From positions 3,844,001-3,908,000 of the forward strand of contig OY969111.1 of the NCBI GenBank assembly GCA_963697975.1: a stretch of DNA of 64,000 nucleotides. The letters run 5' to 3'. The translations under genes were made by a program, and so were the position numbers. This DNA comes from QHXM01 sp963697975. GTDB taxonomy: Bacteria; Acidobacteriota; Blastocatellia; Pyrinomonadales; Pyrinomonadaceae. Below, piece after piece: positions 34,595 to 43,610 of this stretch. A model generated the notes under the pieces. It searched no databases. It saw nothing but the letters and a program-made list of their open reading frames with translations, and had not been told where the DNA came from. Each line of letters starts with the position of its first letter. Within the stretch, counting starts at the first letter, position 1.

Positions 34595-35896
34595 ATGACT
34601 AACTGGTTGCGGCCTCTGTTGATGATGTTCTATGCGCCTGCGCGCGGCATGAGCGAGGTCCGCGACCGTTCTCCGCTGGGGCCAGCGATGCTGCTTGCTT
34701 TGCTGGCGCAAACCGGCTACGTCACCTATACGTTGTGGCAATTTATCAATCCGGCGTTTGCGCTGCGTGGGCCGTCACTCGTTTTCAGTCTCCTGTATAG
34801 CTCCTTCCTGCCGTTCCTCTTAATCGCAGTCCTTTTCGTGCCGGTGATGGCACTAATCTCTAATTGGTTTGAGCGGCGCGCGAGCCTCGGGCTGGTCATC
34901 AAGCAAGAGTATGCGTCGCTCGCTTCGACCACTTTCTACGCCTTGACGGCGGCCAATCTTGCCGCGCTCCCGCTGGCATGGCTTGCGAGGGTGACGGGTT
35001 TTGAGGCGGAGTTCATCGCCCAATTCAACAAGCAGCTTGAGGTGTCCTTGCAGCAAGGCGAGTATGGGCCGGAGATGGCTTCGCTGCTCGCGCGACCACT
35101 CACCCAGTCGCTTTCTTTCGCCGTGATGTTGCTCTTGCCGCTCTTCGCGTTTTGGACTGTCCTGGCGGTGCGTGAAGTGTTCCGGCTCTCAATCTGGCGC
35201 TCGCTGGTGGTTGTCCTGTCGGGCGGCGTCTTCACGCTCGTTGCCAGCCTCGTGCTGATGCCGATTTTCGGAACGGTGATGGGTTCACCCTTCCTGGTGA
35301 TCCTGCTCTTTATCCTCCTTCGTGGCTACTTCGCAGATGTGTCGCAGGGGCAACGCGCCCGCGCTTCGTTCAAGCAGAATCTGGAAGCGGCGACACTCAA
35401 TCCGGCTGACGCTTCCGCTCACTACAATCTGGGCTTGATTCACCAGCAGCGCGGTGAACTGGACGCCGCGCGGCTACGTTTCGAGCGCGCCATCGAGATA
35501 GACACGGACGAAGTGGACTCTCACTATCAACTCGGACGGATTGCGCGCGAGCAAGGGCGGCTGCCTGATGCGATTAAGCATTTCAGCGAGGTCGTCGAGC
35601 GCGATCCACTGCACTCGCTGCACGAAATCTGGCGTGAGATCGGGGCGACTTATCTCGCCGCAGGGCAGTTTGAAGACGCGCGCGAAGCCCTCGAACGTTT
35701 TCTGGAGAATCGCAACTTAGACCCGCAGGGATTGTACCTGATGGGACGCGCTCTCGCCGGATTGGGCCGCCAGCGTGAAGCAGCCAGTTCCATGCAAGCC
35801 TGCATCGAAGCCGTCAAGACCGCGCCCGCCTACAAGTATCGCACGGAGAAACGCTGGCTCAACGAGGCGCAACAATTCTTACGATCGCAGGCATAA
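34595..35896 (+). CDS. Yip1-domain membrane protein with TPR C-terminus
   Basis: A 433-residue two-part protein. Residues 1-245 have the Yip1 pattern with five or so membrane segments (near 30-50, 70-90, 115-135, 175-195 and 205-245). Residues 265-425 form about four tetratricopeptide repeats (for example ASAHYNLGLIHQQRGELDAARLRFERAI). TPRs would face one side of the membrane to bind partners. The fusion is known in several phyla but its role is unclear. Confidence 0.85.
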   Translation: MTNWLRPLLMMFYAPARGMSEVRDRSPLGPAMLLALLAQTGYVTYTLWQFINPAFALRGPSLVFSLLYSSFLPFLLIAVLFVPVMALISNWFERRASLGLVIKQEYASLASTTFYALTAANLAALPLAWLARVTGFEAEFIAQFNKQLEVSLQQGEYGPEMASLLARPLTQSLSFAVMLLLPLFAFWTVLAVREVFRLSIWRSLVVVLSGGVFTLVASLVLMPIFGTVMGSPFLVILLFILLRGYFADVSQGQRARASFKQNLEAATLNPADASAHYNLGLIHQQRGELDAARLRFERAIEIDTDEVDSHYQLGRIAREQGRLPDAIKHFSEVVERDPLHSLHEIWREIGATYLAAGQFEDAREALERFLENRNLDPQGLYLMGRALAGLGRQREAASSMQACIEAVKTAPAYKYRTEKRWLNEAQQFLRSQA

Positions 35897-35970
35897 CCAA
35901 TAATCAGGCTTCCGACGCGCGCCGTCGGCGACTATACTCGGCACAAAACTCGATACAAGGAGATTTTCAG

Positions 35971-36864
35971 ATGATGAGAATCCTGCTAATCCTAACCATG
36001 TGTCTGGTTCTTATGCCTGCCGTCAACGCTCAAACAAACGCCGGTTCGTCCCCTCAATCGGAAAACCCGGAATTAGCCAGAGCCAAACAACTGACCGCTT
36101 CCATGAGCGAGATGTATCAGAAGGGCAAGTATGACGAAGCATTGTCACTGGCTAAACAAAAGCTGGAAATCATAGGCAAAGTAGAAGGCGAAAATTCTCT
36201 CCCATACGCCGATGCGCTTTACGATGTCTCCACTATCTACGCCAAGAAAGAGAAGTATGACGACGCGATAAGCTTTCATCAACGAGCCTTGTCAATTGAG
36301 GAAAAGCTGTCAAGCATTGACAGCCCAAACGTCTTTCGCCCTCTTTACGAGCTTGCTGTTTTGTATGACACCAGGCGCGATTACGGCAAGGCCGAGCCGT
36401 TGTACCAGCGTGCCGTTGCGATCAAAGACCGAATTTCAGGCTTTAACAATCTGGATGACGCTCTACTATTATTACGTTATTCTTGCGCCATGTGCCGGAA
36501 TAAAAATCCGGAAGCTGATTCGACGGAAACACGCGCTTTCAGCCTCATCCTTAAAGAAAAGGGCGATGAGCTTGATAAGATCTTCTTGCCGGGTGAGTGC
36601 CTCGGCGGCAAAGCGACTGAATTGCCACCTCCGAGTTATCCTGCGCGGGCCAAAGCTGAACGCGCTACGGGCAGAGTTCAAGTCGAAGTGTTAGTTGACG
36701 AGAAGGGTAAAGTAATCTCGGCGCGAGCCTTGAATGGCCCCGCTTTGCTGCGAGACACCTCCGTCCAGGCGGCATACAGAGCCAAGTTCAAACCGGCAAT
36801 AGTTGGCGGAAGGGTATTTAAGACGTGGGGGGTTATCACCTATACTTTCGCAATCAATCCTTAG
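35971..36864 (+). CDS. TPR protein with TonB C-terminal domain
   Basis: A 297-residue secreted protein. The signal peptide is 1-20; TPR-like helices span about 30-155. A TonB C-terminal domain (about 215-295) has PPSYPARAKAERATGRVQVEVLVDEKGKV. Such stand-alone TonB-C proteins are abundant in Acidobacteriota. AAGGAG lies 9 bases before the ATG. Paired ATG codons allow a start one residue later. No TonB-type N-terminal membrane anchor is seen. Confidence 0.88.
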   Translation: MMRILLILTMCLVLMPAVNAQTNAGSSPQSENPELARAKQLTASMSEMYQKGKYDEALSLAKQKLEIIGKVEGENSLPYADALYDVSTIYAKKEKYDDAISFHQRALSIEEKLSSIDSPNVFRPLYELAVLYDTRRDYGKAEPLYQRAVAIKDRISGFNNLDDALLLLRYSCAMCRNKNPEADSTETRAFSLILKEKGDELDKIFLPGECLGGKATELPPPSYPARAKAERATGRVQVEVLVDEKGKVISARALNGPALLRDTSVQAAYRAKFKPAIVGGRVFKTWGVITYTFAINP

Positions 36865-36951
36865 CGAGTTTGGGAGCAGCAATTAAAGCATTACAGGCAG
36901 GAATAAATAGTCAGGCTGCTGAAGGGTTTGCAGCCGAGCGGAGGTTAAAAC

Positions 36952-37473
36952 ATGAGACACACCGTCCTCTTTATGATTCTGGTTGCGGCGCTGACTTTTC
37001 CCGTTAATCAATCGAGAGGTTCGCAAATCCCACAGGCGAGTCAGGCCAAACAGGAAGTACGAAAATTAGAGCGTGCGTGGCTTGATGCTTATGAACAAAA
37101 TGACGTGAAAGCGATGGACGCAATTGTCGCGGATGATTTTACGATCACGTTTCCAGACGGCTCGATGCAGACCAAGCCGCAAATACTCAGTTCGATTAAA
37201 GCGCCGCGTAATCCCGCCAACCCTGCTCTCAAGTTTTATACGGAAGATGTGCAATCGCGTGCTTACGGCGACACGGTGGTGATTCTGATAGGGCGCGTCG
37301 TCACAGAATATGTGCGCGATGGTAAAACGGCGAAGGAGCAGAACCGCTACACGGACACTTACGTCAAGCGCGGGGGACGCTGGCAAGTTGTCGCCTCGCA
37401 CCTGTCGAACGTCGCCCAACGGCGACCCCAAAGCTCCTCAACCACATCAAACGCTGGCGCAGGAAGTCAATAA
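36952..37473 (+). CDS. Secreted NTF2-like (DUF4440) protein
   Basis: A 173-residue protein with a signal peptide (about 1-24) and an NTF2-like domain (about 35-155) with LERAWLDAYEQNDVKAMDAIVADDF and the final KRGGRWQVVASHLS strand. Its stop codon overlaps the carA ATG (TAATG), so it is translationally linked to carA, an odd pairing. Confidence 0.85.
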   Translation: MRHTVLFMILVAALTFPVNQSRGSQIPQASQAKQEVRKLERAWLDAYEQNDVKAMDAIVADDFTITFPDGSMQTKPQILSSIKAPRNPANPALKFYTEDVQSRAYGDTVVILIGRVVTEYVRDGKTAKEQNRYTDTYVKRGGRWQVVASHLSNVAQRRPQSSSTTSNAGAGSQ

Positions 37474-38573
37474 TGGCTCTCAACGATTCAAAACCGGCAT
37501 TGCTCGCGCTCGAAGATGGGCGCACGTTTCGTGGACGCTCATGGGGGGCGGAAGGCGAGACGTGCGGCGAGATGGTCTTTAACACTTCGATGTCCGGCTA
37601 CCAGGAGATTCTGACCGACCCGTCCTACGCCGGGCAGATCGTCTGCATGACGTATCCGCTGATTGGCAATTACGGCGTGACGAGCAAGGATGCGGAATCA
37701 TCGCGCCCCTGGGTCCAAGGCTTCGTCGTGCGTGAAGCGAGCCGGGTGGCGTCAAACTGGCGCGCGGAAGAGACTCTGGATGCTTACCTGAAGCGCTGGC
37801 AAATCGTCGCCATCGAAGGTCTTGACACTCGCGCTCTGGTTCGCCACATCCGCGACAAGGGAGCGATGCGAGCCTGCCTTTCAACCGTTGATCTTGATGA
37901 AGCGAGTCTGGTTGAAAAAGCCCGGCAATCGCCAGCGATGGAGAACAGGGAACTGGCGAGCGTCGTCACCTGCGAGCGGCCTTACGAAATTCCCGCCGAA
38001 GGTGAAGAACGTTTTCACGTCGTCTGCTACGATTTCGGCGTCAAGCTAAATTCCTTGAACGAACTCGCGCGCATGAATTGCCGCGTCACGGTCGTGCCTG
38101 CCAGCACGCCTGCGGCTGAAGTCATCAACTTAAAGCCCGACGGAATCTATCTCTCGAACGGGCCGGGCGATCCGGCTTCGATGACAAAGGTGGTGGAGGA
38201 AGTCCGTCGTGTGGCGGAGTCGGGCGTGCCCACGTTCGGCATCTGCTTCGGGCACCAACTACTGGGGCGCGCGTTTGGCGGGACAACTTACAAATTGCAG
38301 TTTGGTCATCGCGGCGGCAATCAGCCCGTGAAGGATTTACAAAAAGGCTCGATCGAAATCACCTCACACAATCACGGCTTCGCTGTCGAGGCCGCAACGC
38401 TTCCCGCAGAGATCGAAGTCACGCACATCAATCTCAACGACAACTGTGTGGAAGGCATGCGCCATAGGACGCTTCCCATCTTCTCCGTTCAATATCACCC
38501 TGAAGCCGCCCCCGGCCCACACGACGCCGAGCATCACTTCAAACGCTTCATCGAAATGATGGAAAAGCAGTGA
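37473..38573 (+). CDS. carA: Carbamoyl-phosphate synthase small subunit
   Basis: The glutaminase subunit of carbamoyl-phosphate synthase for pyrimidine and arginine synthesis. The 366-residue protein has the N-terminal CPSase domain (starting ALLALEDGRTFRGRSWG) and a class I glutamine amidotransferase domain with the catalytic Cys in TFGICFGHQLL (near 261) and the His/Glu pair in SVQYHPEAAPGP. carB is not in the window. Stop TGA is in the first unit of the palindrome. Confidence 0.97.
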   Translation: MALNDSKPALLALEDGRTFRGRSWGAEGETCGEMVFNTSMSGYQEILTDPSYAGQIVCMTYPLIGNYGVTSKDAESSRPWVQGFVVREASRVASNWRAEETLDAYLKRWQIVAIEGLDTRALVRHIRDKGAMRACLSTVDLDEASLVEKARQSPAMENRELASVVTCERPYEIPAEGEERFHVVCYDFGVKLNSLNELARMNCRVTVVPASTPAAEVINLKPDGIYLSNGPGDPASMTKVVEEVRRVAESGVPTFGICFGHQLLGRAFGGTTYKLQFGHRGGNQPVKDLQKGSIEITSHNHGFAVEAATLPAEIEVTHINLNDNCVEGMRHRTLPIFSVQYHPEAAPGPHDAEHHFKRFIEMMEKQ

Positions 38574-38634
38574 TGGGTGATAAGTGATAAGAGAAACGCT
38601 CTTACCTATCACTTATCACCCATCACCTATCACT
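38569..38634. repeat. GTGATRR heptamer palindrome, copy 6
   Basis: The left arm is GTGATGG-GTGATAA-GTGATAA; the right arm has one extra unit. It supplies the carA stop (CAG TGA) and ends 4 bases from the stop of the convergent AI-2E gene. Confidence 0.9.
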
Positions 38635-38638
38635 TCTC

Positions 38639-40012
38639 TTAATCCAGTCTGGGCATTTTGAGTTCGCCGGTGGTGAGGTCTGGTCGGGCGCGGCGCATCT
38701 CATCAGGCGTTGTTTCGGCGGTCGGATGTGTTTCTTGCCTGCGTGTCTCAGGGTGGGCGGATTGCGGCTGAGTAACGTGAATTTCGCCGTCTAATTCTGC
38801 GGGCGCGGCGATGACCTCTTCGACGGGCTGCAAAATCTCCGCCACCAATCCTTCGCTGCCTCTATGTTCAAGCCAGTGGCGATAGCTGACGGTGGCGATG
38901 GCGATCACTGGAATTGACAGGAAAATTCCGGCCACGCCCGCCAGCTCGTGACCCGTCAAGATCGCCAGAATCACCGCCAGCGGATGCAGATGAACGCCTT
39001 GCCCGACCAGTCGCGGATAAACAACGTAATCGTGAACGATGCGTAAGACGCCCAGAAACAAAAGCACCCAAAGCGCAGTATAGCCAGAGGTGTCTGGACT
39101 AAAAGTCGTGACCAGCAGCGCGATGCCCGCCACCACCACCGGCCCGACCAGCGGAATGAATTCCAACATGCCTGCGATCACGCCCAGCACGAGCGGAAAC
39201 GGCACGCCGAGAACAATAAAGCCGAGCGTGCAAACTGTTCCGATGATCAGGCAGGCAGTCAACTGCGCGCGGATATAAGCGGCGAGCGCGCTGTTAACAT
39301 CCTGAAAGAATTCGTCGCCGCGCCAGCGCCAGCGCCCGCTCGGGAGCATCTGGAGCGCGGAGCGGCGAAAACTGTCCGCATCTTTCAGCAGGAAGAACGA
39401 AAGGATCGGAATCAGAATCAGCCACGGGACGTAGCCGAGTATCACAACCACTAGATTCGGCAGGTCTGTGGCGATAGACTTTTTGAGCGCTGCGATCCCG
39501 CCCGTCGCGGCGTTGTTAAGAGCGTCGCAGACGTTCTCCGAAATTTCATTCCGGCGGCAGAAATCATTCAGGAGTTTGACGCGCCCTTCGGCGTTGGTCT
39601 GAAACTGTGTGCTGGCATCAGAAAATGCTTTGATCTGTTTGCTCAATCGCGGCAGCAAGAGCCAGAGCGCGAGAATCAACGAGCCGAAGATGACGACGTA
39701 AACAATCGCCAGCGCGGCAACGCGCGGCATGATGGTTTCGCGCCCGCGCACATGGAAGGGGCGACGCACGAACTCGACGAGCGGCGCGATCAGGTAAGCG
39801 AAGAAAATCGAGAGGACGATGAGCAGGATCACGCCTTCGATCCTGTACAGCACCCAAATCATGGCCGCGACCAGCAGGATGATGACGATGACGCGCAGGA
39901 TGGCGCGCGTCTGCGGCCAGGATGCTTCTGCTGCCGCGACTGCCGCAGTTTCAGCGACCTGTTGAGCGTCCAGTTTCTCTTGCTTCTCTTTTTTATCTTT
40001 TCTGAGTTTCAA
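38639..40012 (-). CDS. AI-2E family transporter (permease)
   Basis: A 457-residue membrane protein of the AI-2E transporter superfamily, which includes quorum-signal exporters and Na+/H+ exchangers. About eight hydrophobic segments between residues 35 and 385, with the family motifs NVVVVILGYVPW-like and LGVIAGMLEFIPLVGP near 275-290. The N-terminus is highly charged and the C-terminus is polar (PILQPVEEVIAAP onward). Substrate unknown. Confidence 0.9.
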   Translation of the reverse strand: MKLRKDKKEKQEKLDAQQVAETAAVAAAEASWPQTRAILRVIVIILLVAAMIWVLYRIEGVILLIVLSIFFAYLIAPLVEFVRRPFHVRGRETIMPRVAALAIVYVVIFGSLILALWLLLPRLSKQIKAFSDASTQFQTNAEGRVKLLNDFCRRNEISENVCDALNNAATGGIAALKKSIATDLPNLVVVILGYVPWLILIPILSFFLLKDADSFRRSALQMLPSGRWRWRGDEFFQDVNSALAAYIRAQLTACLIIGTVCTLGFIVLGVPFPLVLGVIAGMLEFIPLVGPVVVAGIALLVTTFSPDTSGYTALWVLLFLGVLRIVHDYVVYPRLVGQGVHLHPLAVILAILTGHELAGVAGIFLSIPVIAIATVSYRHWLEHRGSEGLVAEILQPVEEVIAAPAELDGEIHVTQPQSAHPETRRQETHPTAETTPDEMRRARPDLTTGELKMPRLD

Positions 40013-40025
40013 TGGTTTCCCGGTG

Positions 40026-40388
40026 TTAGAGGTGCAGGCGTTCGAGTAAGTGATTGATCTCCTGCTGCTCTGTCGACGACAAATCGCGGAACTCTACGCC
40101 GAAGCTATCGGACGTGCCATGATGGACTACTTCGCCACGTAAAGACAATGCCTGTTCCTCGTCTATCAACAGGAGTCCGAGCTTATCTCCGGCGCTCACC
40201 GCCGTGTTCTTCGGCAAGTAGCGCACACGCAGCCCGCCGAGGCTGATGTCAGCCGCCTCGCCGATGCCGATAGTTTCACCGGCGCTCTCATCTTCAACCG
40301 CCAGCTTCACACGCTCCATGACAGGATAACGCGGATACCTGCGCCGCTCATGGGACAAGTCAACAGATTGATGCTGAGCGTCAAACAT
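40026..40388 (-). CDS. PilZ domain protein
   Basis: A 120-residue protein. It has the c-di-GMP signature RRYPRYPVMERV (RxxxR type, about 15-26) and ADISLGGLRVRY (DxSxxG, about 43-54). AAAGGAGA precedes the ATG. Likely a c-di-GMP receptor. Confidence 0.88.
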   Translation of the reverse strand: MFDAQHQSVDLSHERRRYPRYPVMERVKLAVEDESAGETIGIGEAADISLGGLRVRYLPKNTAVSAGDKLGLLLIDEEQALSLRGEVVHHGTSDSFGVEFRDLSSTEQQEINHLLERLHL

Positions 40389-40401
40389 AGCAATCTCCTT
40401 T

Positions 40402-40499
40402 AAGGGAAAGGAAAAAGGTAAAAGGCAAAAGTGATGCTGAAACCACTTTTTAATTAAATGTGGCCTCCGTCTTCCTTTTTCCTTTTTCCTTTTTCCTTA
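40402..40499. repeat. AAAAGGN/CCTTTTT palindrome, copy 2
   Basis: The left arm GGGAAAGGAAAAAGGTAAAA is purine heptamers; the right arm is CCTTTTT-CCTTTTT-CCTTTTT. It occupies the gap between the two PilZ genes and abuts the stop of the upstream one. Confidence 0.85.
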
Positions 40500-40904
40500 T
40501 CAATGTGTTACTTCCTCATCCTCTGCTTCCTCATCTTCCTCCTCCTGTTCGGGCTGAGTGACGCGAGGTGCAGCAGGCTCCCAGACAAGGCCGCGCCATT
40601 CTTCGGTCGCGTCCAGAAGCTGGAGCGCGGCGAGCGGATGGGCAGCATTGCGCTCAAGTCGCAAGACCTCTGTCACGACTTGCAGCTTTTGTCCCTCTTC
40701 GTTGAGCACCATCAATTGCACGCGGCTGCCGACATCTGGCAACTCTCGCTGCAAGTGTATGAGCGCCCCTTCGGGACCGACATTTTCGGTCGTGCCTTCG
40801 GCGACGACGTGCTTGCCTTGTTCCGTGTCCCACTCGGCGCGCACCAGCAGCGATGCCAGATAGCGCGCGCCAGTCCGTTGCTCTTGGCTAAATTGTCGGG
40901 CCAT
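40500..40904 (-). CDS. PilZ-like protein with acidic tail
   Basis: A 134-residue protein. The core has RTGARYLASLLVRAEW (about 10-25) and TTENVGPEGALIHL (about 39-52), similar to a PilZ domain but without a clean RxxxR, so c-di-GMP binding is uncertain. The C-terminus (about 115-132) is a run of Glu/Asp. AGGAG precedes the ATG. Confidence 0.75.
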   Translation of the reverse strand: MARQFSQEQRTGARYLASLLVRAEWDTEQGKHVVAEGTTENVGPEGALIHLQRELPDVGSRVQLMVLNEEGQKLQVVTEVLRLERNAAHPLAALQLLDATEEWRGLVWEPAAPRVTQPEQEEEDEEAEDEEVTH

Positions 40905-40921
40905 TTTGAACTCCTAAAAAC

Positions 40922-40993
40922 CGTGATAGGTGATAAGTGATAGGTGATAGGAAAGAGCTTTCTCTTATCACCTATCACTTATTACTTATCACT
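40922..40993. repeat. GTGATRR heptamer palindrome, copy 7
   Basis: The left arm is GTGATAG-GTGATAA-GTGATAG-GTGATAG; the right arm has CTTATCAC and matching units. The right end is 3 bases from the acs stop; on the minus strand acs is read into the element. Confidence 0.92.
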
Positions 40994-40996
40994 GCC

Positions 40997-42952
40997 TTAT
41001 TCTTCTTCCGCACGCAGTTTCTCCAAGACAGAAACGTCTTCGAGTGTTGTCACGTCGCCTGCGACCAGTCCGCCAGTGGCGATTTCGCGTAAGAGGCGGC
41101 GCATGATCTTGCCTGAGCGGGTCTTCGGAAGCTGATCCGAAAAGCGTATCTCGTCGGGACGCGCGAGCGCGCCGATCTCTTTGGTGACGTGGCGGCGCAA
41201 CTCTTCCTTGAGCGCGTCCGACGCTTTGTGTGTGCCTTCGAGCGTGACGAAGGCGACTATACCAGAGCCTTTAATCTCATCCGGACGCGCCACCACCGCC
41301 GCCTCCGCGACCGCTTCGTGTGAGACGAGCGCGCTCTCGATTTCGGCTGTCCCGAGCCTGTGTCCACTAACATTAATTACATCGTCAACGCGACCCATAA
41401 TCCAGAAGTAGCCATCCCGGTCGCGCCGCGCGCCGTCGCCCGCGAAGTAAACTCCTTCTATCTCAGACCAGTATTGCTTGCGGTAACGCTCGTCGTCTCC
41501 CCAGATTGTTCGCAGCATCGAAGGCCACGGACGCTTGATGACGAGATAGCCGCCTTCAGCTTCGCCGACAGATTTCCCGTCGCGCGTCATCACGTCAACT
41601 TCGATACCGGGCAGAGGCTTCGTCGCCGAGCCGGGCTTGGTCGGCGTCGCCCCCGGCAGCGGCGCAATCATGATCGCGCCCGTCTCCGTCTGCCACCACG
41701 TATCAACGATGGGGCAGCGAGCCTTGCCGATAATTTCTCTGTACCACATCCACGCTTCAGGATTAATCGGCTCGCCGACAGTTCCGAGCAATCTCAAGGA
41801 AGACAAATCATGTTTGAGCGGCCAATGCTCGCCCCATTTGATGAAGGCACGGATGGCGGTCGGGGCTGTGTAGAAGATGTTGACGCGGTGGCGCTCGATG
41901 ATGCTCCAGAAACGATCCGGCTCAGGATGGTTCGGCGCACCTTCGTACATCAAGACAGTCGCGCCATTCGAGAGCGGCCCGTAGACGACGTAAGAGTGAC
42001 CCGTCACCCAGCCGATGTCCGCCGTACACCAGTAAATATCTTCATCCTTAAGATCGAAGACCCACTTCGAGGTCAGGTGGCATTGCAGTAGATAACCTGC
42101 GGTCGTGTGCAGGATGCCTTTTGGCTTGCCGGTCGTGCCCGAAGTGTAGAGGATGTAGAGCGGGTGCTCGCTGTCGAGTTCTTCCGCCGGACAATTCGCG
42201 TCAACCGTCTCCATCAATTCATGCCACCAGTAATCTCGGCCCGCCTGCATGTGAATCTTCGTGCCCGTTCTTCGGACGACGATGCAGCCCTTGACGCTCG
42301 GCGTCTCTTTCAAGGCTTCGTCAACGGCGGGCTTTAATTTTACTTCCGCGCCACGCCGCCAGCCGCCATCAGCCGTCACGACCATTTTGCAGCCCGCGTC
42401 GTTGATGCGATCAATCAAGGCTGTGGAGGAGAACCCGCCGAAGATGATGGAATGCGTTGCGCCAAGACGCGCGCACGCGAGCATGGCAATCGCCAGTTCA
42501 GGAATGAGCGGCATGTAGAGCGCCACGCGGTCGCCCCGTTCAATGCCGGAACGCTTCAGCACATTGGCAAAGCGGCAGACTTCCGTGTGAAGTTGTTGAT
42601 AGGTGAACGTGCGTTGGTCGCCCGGCTCGCCTTCCCAGATGATGGCGGCCTTGTTGCGTCGCCAGGTTTGAAGATGACGGTCCAGGCAGTTATAGGAAAC
42701 GTTCGTCTTGCCTCCGACGAACCATTTGGCGTGCGGTAGTTTCCATTCTAAAACCGTGTCCCAACGCTTGAACCAGTGAAGCTCTTCAGCCATCCGCGCC
42801 CAGAAACTTTCGGGCGCAGCGTGAGCTTCGGCGCGAAGCTGCTCAAATTCCTCCATTGATTTGATATGCGCGCTCTGGCTGAAACTTTCCGGCGGCGGAA
42901 AGACGCGTTCTTCATGAAGCACAGATTCGATATTTGATGTGACGGAAGGCAT
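40997..42952 (-). CDS. acs: Acetyl-CoA synthetase
   Basis: It activates acetate to acetyl-CoA via acetyl-AMP. I start it at 42952, giving 651 residues, the normal length; the frame is open 36 codons further. The adenylate-forming signature YTSGTTGKPKGILHTT is near 259-274, DTWWQTETG near 410-418, and the regulated Lys motif TRSGKIMRRLLR near 606-617. A palindrome that could be an operator lies upstream. Confidence 0.97.
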   Translation of the reverse strand: MPSVTSNIESVLHEERVFPPPESFSQSAHIKSMEEFEQLRAEAHAAPESFWARMAEELHWFKRWDTVLEWKLPHAKWFVGGKTNVSYNCLDRHLQTWRRNKAAIIWEGEPGDQRTFTYQQLHTEVCRFANVLKRSGIERGDRVALYMPLIPELAIAMLACARLGATHSIIFGGFSSTALIDRINDAGCKMVVTADGGWRRGAEVKLKPAVDEALKETPSVKGCIVVRRTGTKIHMQAGRDYWWHELMETVDANCPAEELDSEHPLYILYTSGTTGKPKGILHTTAGYLLQCHLTSKWVFDLKDEDIYWCTADIGWVTGHSYVVYGPLSNGATVLMYEGAPNHPEPDRFWSIIERHRVNIFYTAPTAIRAFIKWGEHWPLKHDLSSLRLLGTVGEPINPEAWMWYREIIGKARCPIVDTWWQTETGAIMIAPLPGATPTKPGSATKPLPGIEVDVMTRDGKSVGEAEGGYLVIKRPWPSMLRTIWGDDERYRKQYWSEIEGVYFAGDGARRDRDGYFWIMGRVDDVINVSGHRLGTAEIESALVSHEAVAEAAVVARPDEIKGSGIVAFVTLEGTHKASDALKEELRRHVTKEIGALARPDEIRFSDQLPKTRSGKIMRRLLREIATGGLVAGDVTTLEDVSVLEKLRAEEE

Positions 42953-43026
42953 AACCCCTGAGCTTGACTCCTCTGAAAGATAGCTTACACGGTTCGTGGC
43001 AATTGGATAAACAGACTCGAATTGAC

Positions 43027-43045
43027 GTTCTGTGTACCACAGAAC
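43027..43045. promoter_or_regulatory. Palindrome GTTCTGTG-N3-CACAGAAC
   Basis: Perfect 8-bp arms with a 3-base spacer, in the divergent gap between acs and the lipoprotein gene, about 75 bases before acs. Its size and place fit an operator for a dimeric regulator. Confidence 0.4.
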
Positions 43046-43188
43046 AGAGCAAGGCGACAATCACTTGTCTACAAATTCGCCCTGTTAAGTTTCATCGGGG
43101 GCGTCGCTATGCAGGCATGTTAGCGTATAATCCCCGCGCCAGCAGACCCCTCGCAACGCGTTACCCGCAATGGAGGAATCAGCCAGCT

Positions 43189-43596
43189 ATGAGAATGAGA
43201 TTTCAAAAGTGCCACACTTCCTTCGCCTTCACTTTCATTGTTTTGTTGCTATCGGGCTGCGGAGCAATGACAAATAACGGACAAGCAGAAAAGGGACTGA
43301 AGGCGGATGGCAGGGAAGTAAGCATAGGCGAGCGTTTCAAATTAAGCCCTGATGAAAAGGTGTGGGTCAAAGATACTGCCCTGACCATTCAGTTAAAAAG
43401 CGTCCGGCGCTCGTGGCACGTTGACGGCAAAAGCGAAACTGCGGACGCAGACCTGATTATCAAGCTGGACAGTAAAGAGCAGCGGCAATGGGTGGACATC
43501 GGGGAGAAAGTGGCCGTTGGTGATTATGTAGTCGAGCTATGGGGAGCGGATCCTTTTGGCAAGACAAGTTGTCAGATAACCGTCACCCGCCGCTAA
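43189..43596 (+). CDS. Lipoprotein of unknown function
   Basis: A 135-residue protein with a lipobox (FIVLLLSGCG, Cys24). The mature part is beta-rich with KVWVKDTALTIQLKSVRRSWHVDGK. I start at 43189 (TGGAGGA 11 bases before). A -10-like TATAAT lies at 43126 without a good -35. Not recognised. Confidence 0.7.
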   Translation: MRMRFQKCHTSFAFTFIVLLLSGCGAMTNNGQAEKGLKADGREVSIGERFKLSPDEKVWVKDTALTIQLKSVRRSWHVDGKSETADADLIIKLDSKEQRQWVDIGEKVAVGDYVVELWGADPFGKTSCQITVTRR

Positions 43597-43610
43597 TCTT
43601 TAGTTTAGTT

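Noticed and set aside
40922..40993. GTGATRR elements as ordinary terminators
   Set aside because: They lack a G+C-rich stem followed by a T run, unlike the five clear terminators in the window; a role in RNA 3' ends is still possible.
42953..43060. 36-codon N-terminal extension of acs
   Set aside because: Acs proteins normally begin near the ATG at 42952, and the extension runs through the putative operator.
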